Positions 53,881 to 63,229 of a stretch of DNA of 64,000 nt are shown in pieces. Source of the stretch: Rhodospirillaceae bacterium (GTDB lineage Bacteria > Pseudomonadota > Alphaproteobacteria > Rhodospirillales > Magnetospirillaceae); assembly GCA_030151865.1 (NCBI GenBank), contig JASLCK010000007.1:1-64000 (forward strand). Reading direction: 5' to 3'. Each line of letters starts with the position of its first letter. Position 1 is the first letter of the stretch. The translations under genes and the position numbers were made by a program. The notes under the pieces are model-generated. The model was given only the letters and a program-made list of their open reading frames with translations, did no database searches and was not told where the DNA came from.

Positions 53881-54332
53881 AAACCTCTTTGCTGGCGGCC
53901 ATCGATGGATCGCAACAGCGTCATCATGTGTTGCGCCACGCCATCGCTTGGGCGGGGCGGCTGAACGCCGGGTTGCATGTGGTCTCGGTGCTGGATCTGA
54001 CCCACCATTGGGAAATGGGCCTGTTGGAAGCATCGCCCGACATGGTCGAAATTCTGGAACGGGAAACCACGCAAATTCTGGAAGAGGCAACCCAAAGCCT
54101 GCGTCAAAGCAAAATCGACGGTCGCACCTATGCCCTGACCGGCCTGGCCGCCGAACAGATCGTCGCGCACGCCCAGCGCATCGATGCCCAGATGATCATT
54201 ATCGGACACCGCCAGTTGTCCTGGCTGGGCCGGATGGTCGCCCAATCGGTTGGGCTGGATTTGCTGGCGCACTCTCCCTGCGATGTGCTGATCGTGCCCG
54301 ATCAACAAAGCGACAGCCGCGCCAACAGTTAA
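53877..54332 (+). CDS. Universal stress protein (UspA family)
   Basis: This 151-residue single Usp domain starts with SLLAAIDGSQQRHHVLRHA and ends with the ATP-binding pattern GHRQLSWLGRMVAQSVGLDL...SPCDVLIV. The usual G-2x-G-9x-G-S/T motif is only partly kept (H-R in place of the second Gly), so nucleotide binding is uncertain. Its start overlaps the pump stop by 4 nt; a Usp co-translated with an efflux pump suggests stress-linked induction. Confidence 0.9.
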   Translation: MKTSLLAAIDGSQQRHHVLRHAIAWAGRLNAGLHVVSVLDLTHHWEMGLLEASPDMVEILERETTQILEEATQSLRQSKIDGRTYALTGLAAEQIVAHAQRIDAQMIIIGHRQLSWLGRMVAQSVGLDLLAHSPCDVLIVPDQQSDSRANS

Positions 54333-54449
54333 ATTCGCTCCCGACACAAGGGACGGGCGGCCCCATCCCCCCACAAAGAATCCAAAGGATTTGCATTAAT
54401 TTTTCACGGCATTATTATACTTTGGAGATATCCTGATGGGATAGGTCCA

Positions 54450-55196
54450 ATGCCGTTTTCCTTCAGACATTTGCCTGTCGCCTTGGCCATGGGCTGCGGC
54501 TTTCTTTTCGCACCCTTGGCGACACAGGCGCGGGATTTGCGCTTTGTCACCATTGATGTCGCCCCCTGGGCCTGGGTCGAAACCGGCCAGACCGCCCCAA
54601 CCGGCGTGTTCGTCGATGTGGTGCACGAATTGGAAAAGCGCACCGGGCGCAAGATCGTCATGTCCCTGCAACCCTTCGCCCGCATCCCCCACGAGTTGGA
54701 AGCCAGACGGGCCGATTGCACCATCCTGGTCTGGAACAATGACTGGGGGCGCTTCATGGATAAGGGGGAAGTGGTATCGACCCATATGTTCGGCGTCATT
54801 GCCCGCAAAGGCATCCCCTTAAAGCGCTTTGATGATCTGGCCGGGCTGAATGTGTCGGTGCTGCGCGGTCTGTCGCTGGGCCGCAAATTCGACAGCGACA
54901 CCAGCTTTACCCGTCAGGTCGATACCGATTACGTGATGGGGCTGAACAAACTGGCCCACCACCGTTTGGATGCGGTGGCGGGTGCGGTGCCGACCATTCG
55001 CTATCTGGCGCGCCAGAACAATTTGACCGACATGCTGGGCGATCAGTTCACTTTGTCCGAAGTCATCTTGCCGCTGCAATGCGTGCGCGGTTCGGACGAA
55101 GTGACAGCTGCAATGACCGAGTTCAACCAGACCATCCGCGCCATGCGTGACGACGGCACCATCGACGCCATCAAGAAACACTACGATTATTACTGA
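54450..55196 (+). CDS. Periplasmic solute-binding protein (SBP family 3-like)
   Basis: This 248-residue protein has a signal peptide of about 27 residues (cleavage after ATQA). The mature chain opens RDLRFVTIDVAPWAWVE, followed by GVFVDVVHELEKRTGR and a typical two-lobed SBP_bac_3 pattern ending IDAIKKHYDYY. No ABC permease or ATPase is nearby. The next gene, 39 nt on, is a membrane histidine kinase, so it may present a ligand to that kinase rather than to a transporter. Confidence 0.85.
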   Translation: MPFSFRHLPVALAMGCGFLFAPLATQARDLRFVTIDVAPWAWVETGQTAPTGVFVDVVHELEKRTGRKIVMSLQPFARIPHELEARRADCTILVWNNDWGRFMDKGEVVSTHMFGVIARKGIPLKRFDDLAGLNVSVLRGLSLGRKFDSDTSFTRQVDTDYVMGLNKLAHHRLDAVAGAVPTIRYLARQNNLTDMLGDQFTLSEVILPLQCVRGSDEVTAAMTEFNQTIRAMRDDGTIDAIKKHYDYY

Positions 55197-55235
55197 CCTC
55201 CAGCCGCCGCCGCCCGCTGGCGATCAGGATGAGCA

Positions 55236-56702
55236 ATGCGATCCCCAGGCACGCCTTACCGTCTGTTTTCCCCATCGGGCCTTAGCGTCCGGCTTGTTTT
55301 GCAGGTCCTGATCTTAAGCGTCGTGCTGACCGTGGTGCTGACCGTGTTGCAGCTTTACGTCAATTACCGCACCGAAGTCGCAGCGATCGAACAACGCCTG
55401 GACGAGATCGAAAACGGCCCGTTGAATTCGGTCGCCAACAGCCTGTGGAACGTCGATATCACCAATCTGACCCTATTGGTCGAAGGCATTTACCGCCTGC
55501 CCGACATGCAGGCGGTGGAACTGCGCGAAACCTTAAAAGGCGTCGATCATCCGGTCTTCATCGTCATGGGCAAGCGGTCGGACCGCCATGTGGTGGCCCG
55601 CGACTTTATTTTGTCCCACACGCTCAACACCACGACCCAAGAAATCGGGCGGCTGCATATCGAAATCTCGCTGGCTTCGGTCCTGGAACGGCTGCGGGAA
55701 CAGTCCGTGATCGTCGTGCTCAGCCATGGTCTGCGGGCCCTGCTGATCGCGGCAGCGGTTTTATACTTGGTGCACGCCCACATCACCCGCCATCTTGTCG
55801 CCATGGCCGAGGCCATCGGACGGTTCGACCTGCAAGGCGACAAACCCGGCATCACCCTGCCTCATAAACGCCGACGGACCAATCCCGACGAATTGGACGT
55901 TCTCACCGACGCCTTCAATACCCTCAGCCACGATTTGCGCCAAAGCTATGGTGATCTGGCAGCCAGCAACCATGACCTGGTCCTGGCCCGCCAACAGGCC
56001 GACGCCAACGCCCAGCGCCTGCGCGACGTGAACGAGGAATTGCAGCGTCTGGCCATGGTCACCGCCCATCATCTGCGCGAACCGTTGCGGCCCATCATGA
56101 TCAGCGCCCAATGCATCCAGCGTCATCCCGCCGGGCAAACCGAAGACATTCAGCAATGGAGCGCCCAGATCACCAACAGCGTGGTGCATCTGCACGCGCT
56201 CTTGCGGGACTTTCACCGCTATGTCGGGGCCTTGGTGGAAAATCCCCGGCTTGAATCCGTCCATCTGGAAGGGATCGCCATTTCCGCCAATCAGCATCTG
56301 CAAACGCAAACCCCGCAGGAAGCTTTGGTGACCATCGGCCCCCTGCCCACGGTCACCGGCGACCGCAAGATGCTGCATGAAATTTTCCACCAATTGTTCA
56401 GCAACGCCCTGCAACACCGTCGCCGTAGCGATCCGGTGCATGTCCTGGTCAAGGCGGAACGGATTGATGATCATTGGCAGATCGTCGTCACCGACGACGG
56501 CCCCGGAATTCCCGTCGAAATGGCCGAACGGGTCTTCAAGGTGTTTGAAAACGTTCATGGCCGCGCCGTCGATCAGACCGGCCTGGGTCTGCCCATGTGC
56601 AAGGCCATGCTGCGCGCCCAAGGCGGCACGATCTGGGTAGCCCCCGCCCAAGGGGGAACCGAAATCCGCTTTACCGTGCCGGATGCCCCCTCTCCCGCCT
56701 GA
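55236..56702 (+). CDS. Membrane-bound sensor histidine kinase
   Basis: This 488-residue kinase has two membrane helices (about 20-42 and 166-186) flanking a periplasmic domain of about 120 residues. A HAMP-like linker and coiled coil follow. The H-box reads MVTAHHLREPLRP (His near 275), the N-box FSNALQHRR, and the G-boxes DDGPGIPVEM and GLGLPMCKAML. The HHLREPLR form is of the bacteriophytochrome-like HisKA type. No response regulator follows directly; the opposing REC genes at 56703-59107 converge on it. Confidence 0.92.
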   Translation: MRSPGTPYRLFSPSGLSVRLVLQVLILSVVLTVVLTVLQLYVNYRTEVAAIEQRLDEIENGPLNSVANSLWNVDITNLTLLVEGIYRLPDMQAVELRETLKGVDHPVFIVMGKRSDRHVVARDFILSHTLNTTTQEIGRLHIEISLASVLERLREQSVIVVLSHGLRALLIAAAVLYLVHAHITRHLVAMAEAIGRFDLQGDKPGITLPHKRRRTNPDELDVLTDAFNTLSHDLRQSYGDLAASNHDLVLARQQADANAQRLRDVNEELQRLAMVTAHHLREPLRPIMISAQCIQRHPAGQTEDIQQWSAQITNSVVHLHALLRDFHRYVGALVENPRLESVHLEGIAISANQHLQTQTPQEALVTIGPLPTVTGDRKMLHEIFHQLFSNALQHRRRSDPVHVLVKAERIDDHWQIVVTDDGPGIPVEMAERVFKVFENVHGRAVDQTGLGLPMCKAMLRAQGGTIWVAPAQGGTEIRFTVPDAPSPA

Positions 56703-57905
56703 TCAGGAGGCGGGCGGCTTCACAGCCAATCCCTTATCACCCATGAAGGCGGTTTTTTCGTCGGCAAAGACGATGATCTGATCGGGGATCAGTTTCAGGC
56801 GGACCAGATTGCGCAACCGTTCGATATGGGCTTCCGACAAGGTAACCAGCGACGCCAGAACCAATCGGCCATTGCTGGCCACCACATCTTCGGCCAAATC
56901 CATGCCGGGCAGCAACGTGCCGACCGCCAGTTGCCGGGTCAGCAGCCGTTCCGACGGCTCGATGGCTTCCAGACACAGCCGAACCTTACGCAGCAAGGCC
57001 GGATCATAAAGCTGGATATTGCGTTCCAGCTCGTTGAAATCCGCCGCCGACGGCGAACGCCCGGAGCTGATCGAACTGAGATCGTTCAGAATTTTCAAAA
57101 TCCGGGCATCGATGGGGATATCCCCGCCGCTCGGCCCCTGGGCCGGAAAGCCCGAACCGTCATAGCCCTTGTTCTGGAAAAAGACGATCTGCGCCACGCC
57201 TTGTAAACGGGGGATATTGGCAATGACATTGCGGGCCATTTCCGGGGCACGCTCGACCATCGCCTGTTCGGTTTCCGTCAGGGGCAGCTTGATATGCACC
57301 TTGCTCAGCACTTCCTGAGGAATCGACAACATACCCAGGGGCGACAAAATAGCCGCCAGATCAAGCTGCCAGCGATGCGGCATGTTGCCGTTGGTGTTCA
57401 GCTTGCGCACCCAACTGCGGATGCGGCTGGCCCGGCTATAGCCCTGGGGATAGGACATGACCAGCATGTCCATCATCACCTTGATGCTGCCCGACAGGGT
57501 TTTTTCCAGCAATTCCCGTTCGGCGGTGATCAGGCGGTATTGGCCCAGCGCCGCTTCCAGCCCCTCCTCCAACACCTCCGGGGGACAGGGCTTGGAGAGA
57601 AAACGGAAAATATGGCCGCTGTTGATAGCGTCGATGGCGGTTTGCATATCGGCATTGCCGGTCAGCATCATGCGCACGCTGTCGGGAGCCAGATCCTTGG
57701 CCTGACGCAGGGTTTCCACCCCGTTCATACCGCCCATGCGCATGTCGCACAGAATCACGCCGGGCTGGTCCTTGGTGGTGCGCAGGATGTCTAGCGCCTC
57801 TTCCCCGCCCTGGGCCGTGGTGACGGTGAAGCGGCCCCGCAACTGGCGGCGCATGGCCGACAGCAGATTGATGTCGTCATCAACGATCAGGATGGTTTCG
57901 CTCAT
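56703..57905 (-). CDS. Response regulator with a degenerate HD-GYP domain
   Basis: This 400-residue protein has a REC domain at 1-120 with the phospho-acceptor in VILCDMRMGGMNG and the conserved Lys in LSKPCPPE. Residues ~160-300 follow the HD-GYP fold (RpfG-like), but the catalytic residues are lost: HDIGK is SPLGM, and the later HHE is replaced before NKGYDGSGFP. It is therefore unlikely to hydrolyse c-di-GMP and may bind it or a partner. It overlaps the HDOD regulator by 4 nt. Confidence 0.88.
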   Translation of the reverse strand: MSETILIVDDDINLLSAMRRQLRGRFTVTTAQGGEEALDILRTTKDQPGVILCDMRMGGMNGVETLRQAKDLAPDSVRMMLTGNADMQTAIDAINSGHIFRFLSKPCPPEVLEEGLEAALGQYRLITAERELLEKTLSGSIKVMMDMLVMSYPQGYSRASRIRSWVRKLNTNGNMPHRWQLDLAAILSPLGMLSIPQEVLSKVHIKLPLTETEQAMVERAPEMARNVIANIPRLQGVAQIVFFQNKGYDGSGFPAQGPSGGDIPIDARILKILNDLSSISSGRSPSAADFNELERNIQLYDPALLRKVRLCLEAIEPSERLLTRQLAVGTLLPGMDLAEDVVASNGRLVLASLVTLSEAHIERLRNLVRLKLIPDQIIVFADEKTAFMGDKGLAVKPPAS

Positions 57906-59107
57906 ATCGCACCTTCCCCAGGGATGTTGAGCAGGTCAGACGAGGGCACAGCCACCCCCAGGCGGTTCAAATACGCCTTATCCGCCCCATCGCCCCGCTG
58001 TGCGCAAGGCTTGGTCAACGGCAGGCATGGCCCATAGCTGCGGGCCAAATGCACATAGGTTAAAACACTGGGCTGAACCGCCGGACAGGATGACGGCTGC
58101 AACTGATACATCACCGCTTCGACCACCACGTCGGCGAAGCCCCACAGCCCCAGCAGATAAGCCCCCAGTTCGGCATGGCTGGCCCCATATTCCGCCCGTT
58201 CGCGGTCTTCCAGTTCGGTCTCGGCGCACGCTGCGGCCAGCGTGGCGTAAGCCTCGCCATACTGATCCAGCAACACAAGCGCGCCGATGGATGTCAGCAT
58301 GCCCGCACATTGGACTTGCGACACCACCGCATCCTCCATCCCATAGCTGCGGGCCAGACGTTGGGCCAGCGTGCCGGTGGCCAATCCGTGACGACTCAGC
58401 GCCGGGATATAGGCCGCCAGTTCGGGACGGCCGGAATATTGGCGGAAGATACAGGCATGCAGCACCAGATTGCGCACCGTCTCCATCCCCAACAGCCGCA
58501 CCGCCTGGAACACCGTGGTCACCCGCGCCGACAACGAGAAGTAGGACGAATTGGTGACCTTCAGCAGCTCGGCGGTCATCGCCACGTCTTTGGCGATGAT
58601 ATCGGCGATATCGCTGGTGGACACTTCGTCGCGGCCCATGGCCTCGGTCACGCGCAGGAACAGATCGGGTGGACTGGGCAGATTGCGCAGGCTGGCCGCC
58701 AGATTGCGCAAGCGGCTGTCGTTCAGGATACCGCGCAATTTTAACGACCGTTCCATCAGCGCCATGATGGAATCCGGGTCGCACGGCTTGGACAAATATT
58801 GGTGCGCCGGCCCGACCGAGCGGAACAGACTTTTTTCCTCGGCATAACCCGACAGGATCACCCGCATGGTGCCGGGGTGCTTCTTTTCCACTTCCGACAG
58901 TAAAGCGGCGCCATCCAAATCTGGCATGCGCATGTCCGACACCACCACGTCGAACGGCTGGCTTTCCAGCAATTCCAGCGCTTTGCGGGGATTGTCCACA
59001 AAGGTCATGTCCCAATCGCTACGCATCTTGCGCAACAGACGCTGCAAGCCCTGCAAAAGATTGACGTCGTCATCGACGAACAAGATCGTCTGCTTCATCG
59101 AAGTCAC
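57902..59107 (-). CDS. Response regulator with HDOD output domain
   Basis: In this 401-residue protein the REC domain (1-125) has FVDDDVNLLQGL, the phospho-Asp in VVVSDMRMPDLDG and Lys in LSKPCDP. An HDOD domain (about 140-340) carries LPSPPDLFLRVTEAMG and a diagnostic NSSYFSLSARVTTVFQAVRLLG block. HDOD proteins act by protein interaction in signalling and stress. It is co-translated with the HD-GYP regulator (4-nt overlap) and overlaps the preceding kinase by 4 nt, so the kinase is its probable phosphodonor. Confidence 0.92.
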   Translation of the reverse strand: MTSMKQTILFVDDDVNLLQGLQRLLRKMRSDWDMTFVDNPRKALELLESQPFDVVVSDMRMPDLDGAALLSEVEKKHPGTMRVILSGYAEEKSLFRSVGPAHQYLSKPCDPDSIMALMERSLKLRGILNDSRLRNLAASLRNLPSPPDLFLRVTEAMGRDEVSTSDIADIIAKDVAMTAELLKVTNSSYFSLSARVTTVFQAVRLLGMETVRNLVLHACIFRQYSGRPELAAYIPALSRHGLATGTLAQRLARSYGMEDAVVSQVQCAGMLTSIGALVLLDQYGEAYATLAAACAETELEDRERAEYGASHAELGAYLLGLWGFADVVVEAVMYQLQPSSCPAVQPSVLTYVHLARSYGPCLPLTKPCAQRGDGADKAYLNRLGVAVPSSDLLNIPGEGAI

Positions 59108-61299
59108 CCCTGTTCCAGCGGCTTGCCCGTGCCCGAGCCTTTCAACGGCAGCACGATGACAAACGTCGCCCCCACGGGAACCGTATCATCCAAATACAAC
59201 CGACCGCCATGCTTGTTGACCACCACATCCTGGCAGATCGACAAACCCTGGCCCGTGCCGCGCCCAACTTCCTTGGTGGTAAAGAAGGGATCGAAGATTT
59301 TTTCGCGGATTTCCAACGGCACGCCCGGCCCGCTGTCGGCGACGCGGATTTCCACCTTGCCCTCCAGCAATCGGGTCGAGATGCGGATTTGCCCCATGGT
59401 GGTTTGCTTCTTTGATTCGATGGCATGGGCGGCATTGACGATCAGGTTCAAGAAGACCTGATTGATTTCGGCCGGGAAGCATTCCACCAAGGGCAGATCG
59501 GCGGCCAGATCGGTTTCGACGGCGGCAACATGCTTCCATTCGTTGCGCGATACCGTGATCGTGCTGTCGATGGCCCGGTTGATGTCGGTCGCCACTTTGG
59601 CGGTGGTGCCGGGGTGGGAAAATTCCTTCATCGAGCGCACGATATGAGCGACGTGACTGACCCCTTGCAGCGACTGGGAAATCGCCTGGGGCAGTTCTTC
59701 CATCAGATAATCCACATCCTTGGCCTCGAACAGGGCTTGGGCGGCCTCGCCCTGGCCGACCTGCTCCAGAAGTTTCCGGGCTTCCTTCAGGGTTTCCCCC
59801 AGACTGCCGATGGATTGATCGGTAAAGCGCAAATTGTCGCCGACATATTGGATCGGCGTGTTGATCTCGTGGGCGATGCCCGCCGCCAATTGGCCGACCG
59901 TGGCCAGACGCGACGACTGCACCGCCTCGCGCTGGGCGGTCTTCAGGGCTTCGATGCTGCGGAACGACACCACCGCGCCGCGCCGTTTGCCTTCTTCCAC
60001 CAGCGCCGCGACCGCATAACCGACACAGAGACGGCGGTTGTCGTGGGTCAGGAACACCGCATCGTCGTCGATCAGGGTTGCGCCGGTTTCCACCACCCGC
60101 ACCATCGGACCATCCAGAAAATCCACCGGCTTGCCGTTTTGCATCACCCGCATGGTTTCATCCAGATCGGTGCCCGGCAGATGCTGGTCGTCCGAGACCA
60201 AAAGGCGATGCGCCGAAGGATTGGCGAACAGGATATGGCCAAAGGTATCCACCAGGATCACGCCTTCGAACAGGTTCGAGGTGATGCCCAACAGACGGCC
60301 CTGGCTTTTGCGTAAGGCTTCCTCGGTCCGCGACCGCTGTTCGATTTCGGTCGACAATTTGCGGGTGCGTTCGGCGACCTGTTGTTCCAGGGCCTTTTGC
60401 TGGTCGGCGATGCCCGCTTCATAAAGCTTGCGCAGTGAGATATCGCGAAACACCAGAACGGCGCCTTCAAAACCATGCTCCTCGCGGATCGGGGCCAACA
60501 TATATTCGGCAATGAACGATCCGCCGTCGGCACGTCCGAACATGCCTTCGCCGCTCTCCCCCACTTCGTCGAGGTCCGACAGCACCGGCAGAACGGCGCA
60601 AAAGTCATGACCGCACACCGCGTCGCGGAAATTCTGACCGATCAGCGATCCTTCCGGCATGCCCAGCGCCTGATAGGCGGCACGGTTGGCGAACATGATC
60701 ACTTCATCGCGATTGATGCCGAAGATGCCGTCGCCCGCTGCCCCCAGGATCAGTTCGTAACGCTTTTTCAGCGCCTCGACCTCTTCCTCGCGCTTGCGCA
60801 GTTCGGTGACATCGGTGCGGGTCGCCACCACGCCACCATCGCGGGTGCGAAATTCCTTGCTGATGATCCAGCGCCCGCCGCTTAAGGGATGCAGGCGCGC
60901 CCGTCCGGTCGGGGTATCGTGTTCCTCCAGCAAATGCCCGATGAAGTCGCTCAGAGCCGGACCTTTATGGCAATAGATGCCGCGTTCCCCAGCCACCCGG
61001 GAAATATCGGAAAAGCTGTTGCCGGGGGTGATCACGTCCTCGGCCTCGGCGTACATGGCCCGGTATTGGGCGTTGCACACCACCAGACGATCCTGTTCGT
61101 CATAAAGGGCAAAGCCGTCACTGATGGTTTCAATGGCGTCCAGAAACTGCTGATGCGACCGCTGCATCTTGCGTTCCGCTTCGCTGGCGGCTTCGCTGAG
61201 CAGCAAACGTTGGCCTTCGCGGTGATCCGACAGCATCGACACCACGTACAAGGCCGTGGACAGTCCGACCAGCAGCGCCACCACCCAATAAATCTGCAA
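59104..61299 (-). pseudogene. PAS histidine kinase, C-terminal part of a gene split by an amber codon
   Basis: The 731-codon open frame contains a membrane helix (IYWVVALLVGLSTALYVVSM), several PAS domains (about 50-165, 180-295, 335-440), coiled coils, an H-box AAGIAHEINTPIQYV (NtrB-like) and an ATPase domain with LIVNAAHAIE, DSGPGVPLEIR and GTGQGLSIC. The only start near its head is a TTG at 61299, with no clear ribosome-binding site. In the same frame, 24 nt upstream, a TAG separates it from the sensor part at 61324-62139. The kinase would otherwise feed the two response regulators that overlap its end. Confidence 0.8.
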
Positions 61300-61323
61300 A
61301 CGCCAGTTGGCGAAGGCATCCCA

Positions 61324-62139
61324 CTACGGAACGCCGGTCAACACCACCATGTTGAAATGCTGGGACGTCCGATAGGCGACAATATTGCTGGTGCCGTCAA
61401 AGGGGGACGGAAACACACCCACCCCGTTGGGCTCATGGCGGATGACGCGGCGAAACAGCTCCCCATTGGCCACCGACTTGCCGATATGCAGATCCATTTC
61501 CGGGCTGCGCGCCAGGATCACCCCGTCGGAACGGATCAGGGTATTGAAGCTGAAGTCATAGGTCTGCATCGTCCCCATGGCCTGGGAAATGACATCGGGC
61601 CGCAGTTGGGCACGGATAATACCGATCAGGTCACCCTGGCGGTTAAAGATCGCCTTGGACACCGGCAACCCGCGCGAACTGTCCAGATGGCTGATCAGCG
61701 GCACGCCGATATGCAGATCGCGGTCGCGGGGATGGGCCTGATGATAACGGAAATATTCCCGCTCCGACGCATCGATGGAATAATTGATGCGCTCATCGGC
61801 CGTCAAAGCGGGCGACACCACCCAGCCGTTGGGGCGGATCACGGCGATATTATTGACTTCCGGATAGGCTGCCAGACGGCCTTGCAGCCATGTGACCAGC
61901 ACCGGATCGGGCCATGTGTCGAGATCGACGCGTCGCGCCACATCAGTCAACAGATCATCGACCGCCCGCAGGCTGCGTCCGGTCTGATAATCCAGCGCCG
62001 ATGCCGACGAGCTCAACATCGCCTTGATGTTTTTGTCTTCGGAATAGTAACTGGTGAAAGCGTACAACGCCGCGAAAAGCGTCATCACGACAATGACGGC
62101 TGAAGCTGTCCTTTTTGCACTGCGCTGCAGGCTGGCCAT
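61324..62139 (-). pseudogene. Cache-type sensor part of the split histidine kinase
   Basis: These 271 codons encode an N-terminal membrane helix (about 13-33) and a periplasmic dCache-type domain: ALDYQTGRSLRAVDDLLTD, then NVIRPNG-like NNIAVIRPNGWVV, DASEREYFRYHQAHP and IGVPLISH. The frame ends NMVVLTGVP-stop, exactly where such kinases continue into their second membrane helix; reading past the TAG gives WDAFANWRLQIYWVV. So this is the N-terminal half of one gene with 59104-61299, interrupted by TAG at 61324-61326. It could be a real nonsense mutation, a readthrough site or a sequence error. Confidence 0.8.
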
Positions 62140-62332
62140 TGTGAAGCCCTCTCTTTTGCCCGCCCGGCCTCTCCCTGGACCGTTTGTTTGGCTTGATGGA
62201 TTTCAGTGTAAAGGCCGCAAAGCCTTCCTCAAAGAGAGCGTCGGATAGACATTCACATCCTTTAGTCTCTCCCCTCTCTATCGAAAGGCGGAAAGCACCG
62301 TCTCCGTCGCGTGATTTTCCAGGGCATTGCCG

Positions 62333-63037
62333 TCACCGCCAGCCGCCGCCGGTCATGCAGAACATTTCGCGCAGTTCGTCCAGGTTCTGACGGATGACGA
62401 TCGGCACCGCCTGGGCGAAGCTGTCGAGGATGATCACCGCATTGACCGCCACATCCTTGTCAAAGGCGGCGCGCATCCGCGCGGCCATACATTGATTGAC
62501 GGCGCAAACCCGACGGCTGCTGGCTTGCAGTTCGTCCCAGACCGCTTCGTCGGTCGGGCAAGTGTGGTCGCGCAGATATGCGGACAGCAGATACATGGAA
62601 AACACCCGATAGAGCATTTCGTCGTCGCGGGCGAACGGCAGGTGAAAGCGTGCCATCGGACGAAAGTAAGCCAGATGCGGACATCCCGATGTCGCCCCCA
62701 CCAGCCCCATCAGTGAAGCCATGCCCTGCTGCAAGGGGCGTTTGGCGACCATGGTACGGTTCTTGGTGATCACCTCGATCACCGCTTCGTCATAGGAATA
62801 GAAACTGTCGAACAGTTCCACCAGACCGGCCAGCGCGCCCGCAAACGGACAGACCGGGCTCTGTTCGGCCGTCAGGGGACAGATCGGGCATTTATGGTTG
62901 TCCAGCGCGCACCACGCCGGAGCAGGGTCACTTCGATGACTGATCAGGTCAAAGCTGACCGGATCAAAGTCCAGGGCGATGTCCTCGATCCCGCGATCGA
63001 GATGGAAACGATAGGTGATGCGTTCGAAAGCCGTCAT
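62333..63037 (-). CDS. Cysteine-rich protein of unknown function (234 residues)
   Basis: I do not recognise this firmly; the opening YRFHLDRGIEDIALDFDP recalls small DUF families of environmental proteobacteria. Residues ~42-68 hold a cluster CALDNHKCPICPLTAEQSP ending in VCP, plus GCPHLAYF, which could bind a metal or Fe-S cluster. The rest is helical and soluble-looking. It is upstream of the split kinase on the same strand (about 190 nt) and divergent from the lysozyme lipoprotein gene. Confidence 0.8.
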   Translation of the reverse strand: MTAFERITYRFHLDRGIEDIALDFDPVSFDLISHRSDPAPAWCALDNHKCPICPLTAEQSPVCPFAGALAGLVELFDSFYSYDEAVIEVITKNRTMVAKRPLQQGMASLMGLVGATSGCPHLAYFRPMARFHLPFARDDEMLYRVFSMYLLSAYLRDHTCPTDEAVWDELQASSRRVCAVNQCMAARMRAAFDKDVAVNAVIILDSFAQAVPIVIRQNLDELREMFCMTGGGWR

Positions 63038-63229
63038 GGAAAGCAGCCTTTCGATAAAAGGAACAATGCATCAGCCCCAGACCCAACCCAGAGTATTCGA
63101 CACCATGATTTTAGGAACAAGGCCCCATGCGAAGAATTTTTCAATTTCTTCACCATTTCCGCTGCGATTTGTCCTAACATCAAAGCCTTGGGCGGGGGCC
63201 CTAAGAAATAGAACAAGGTGTCTTGAGGG

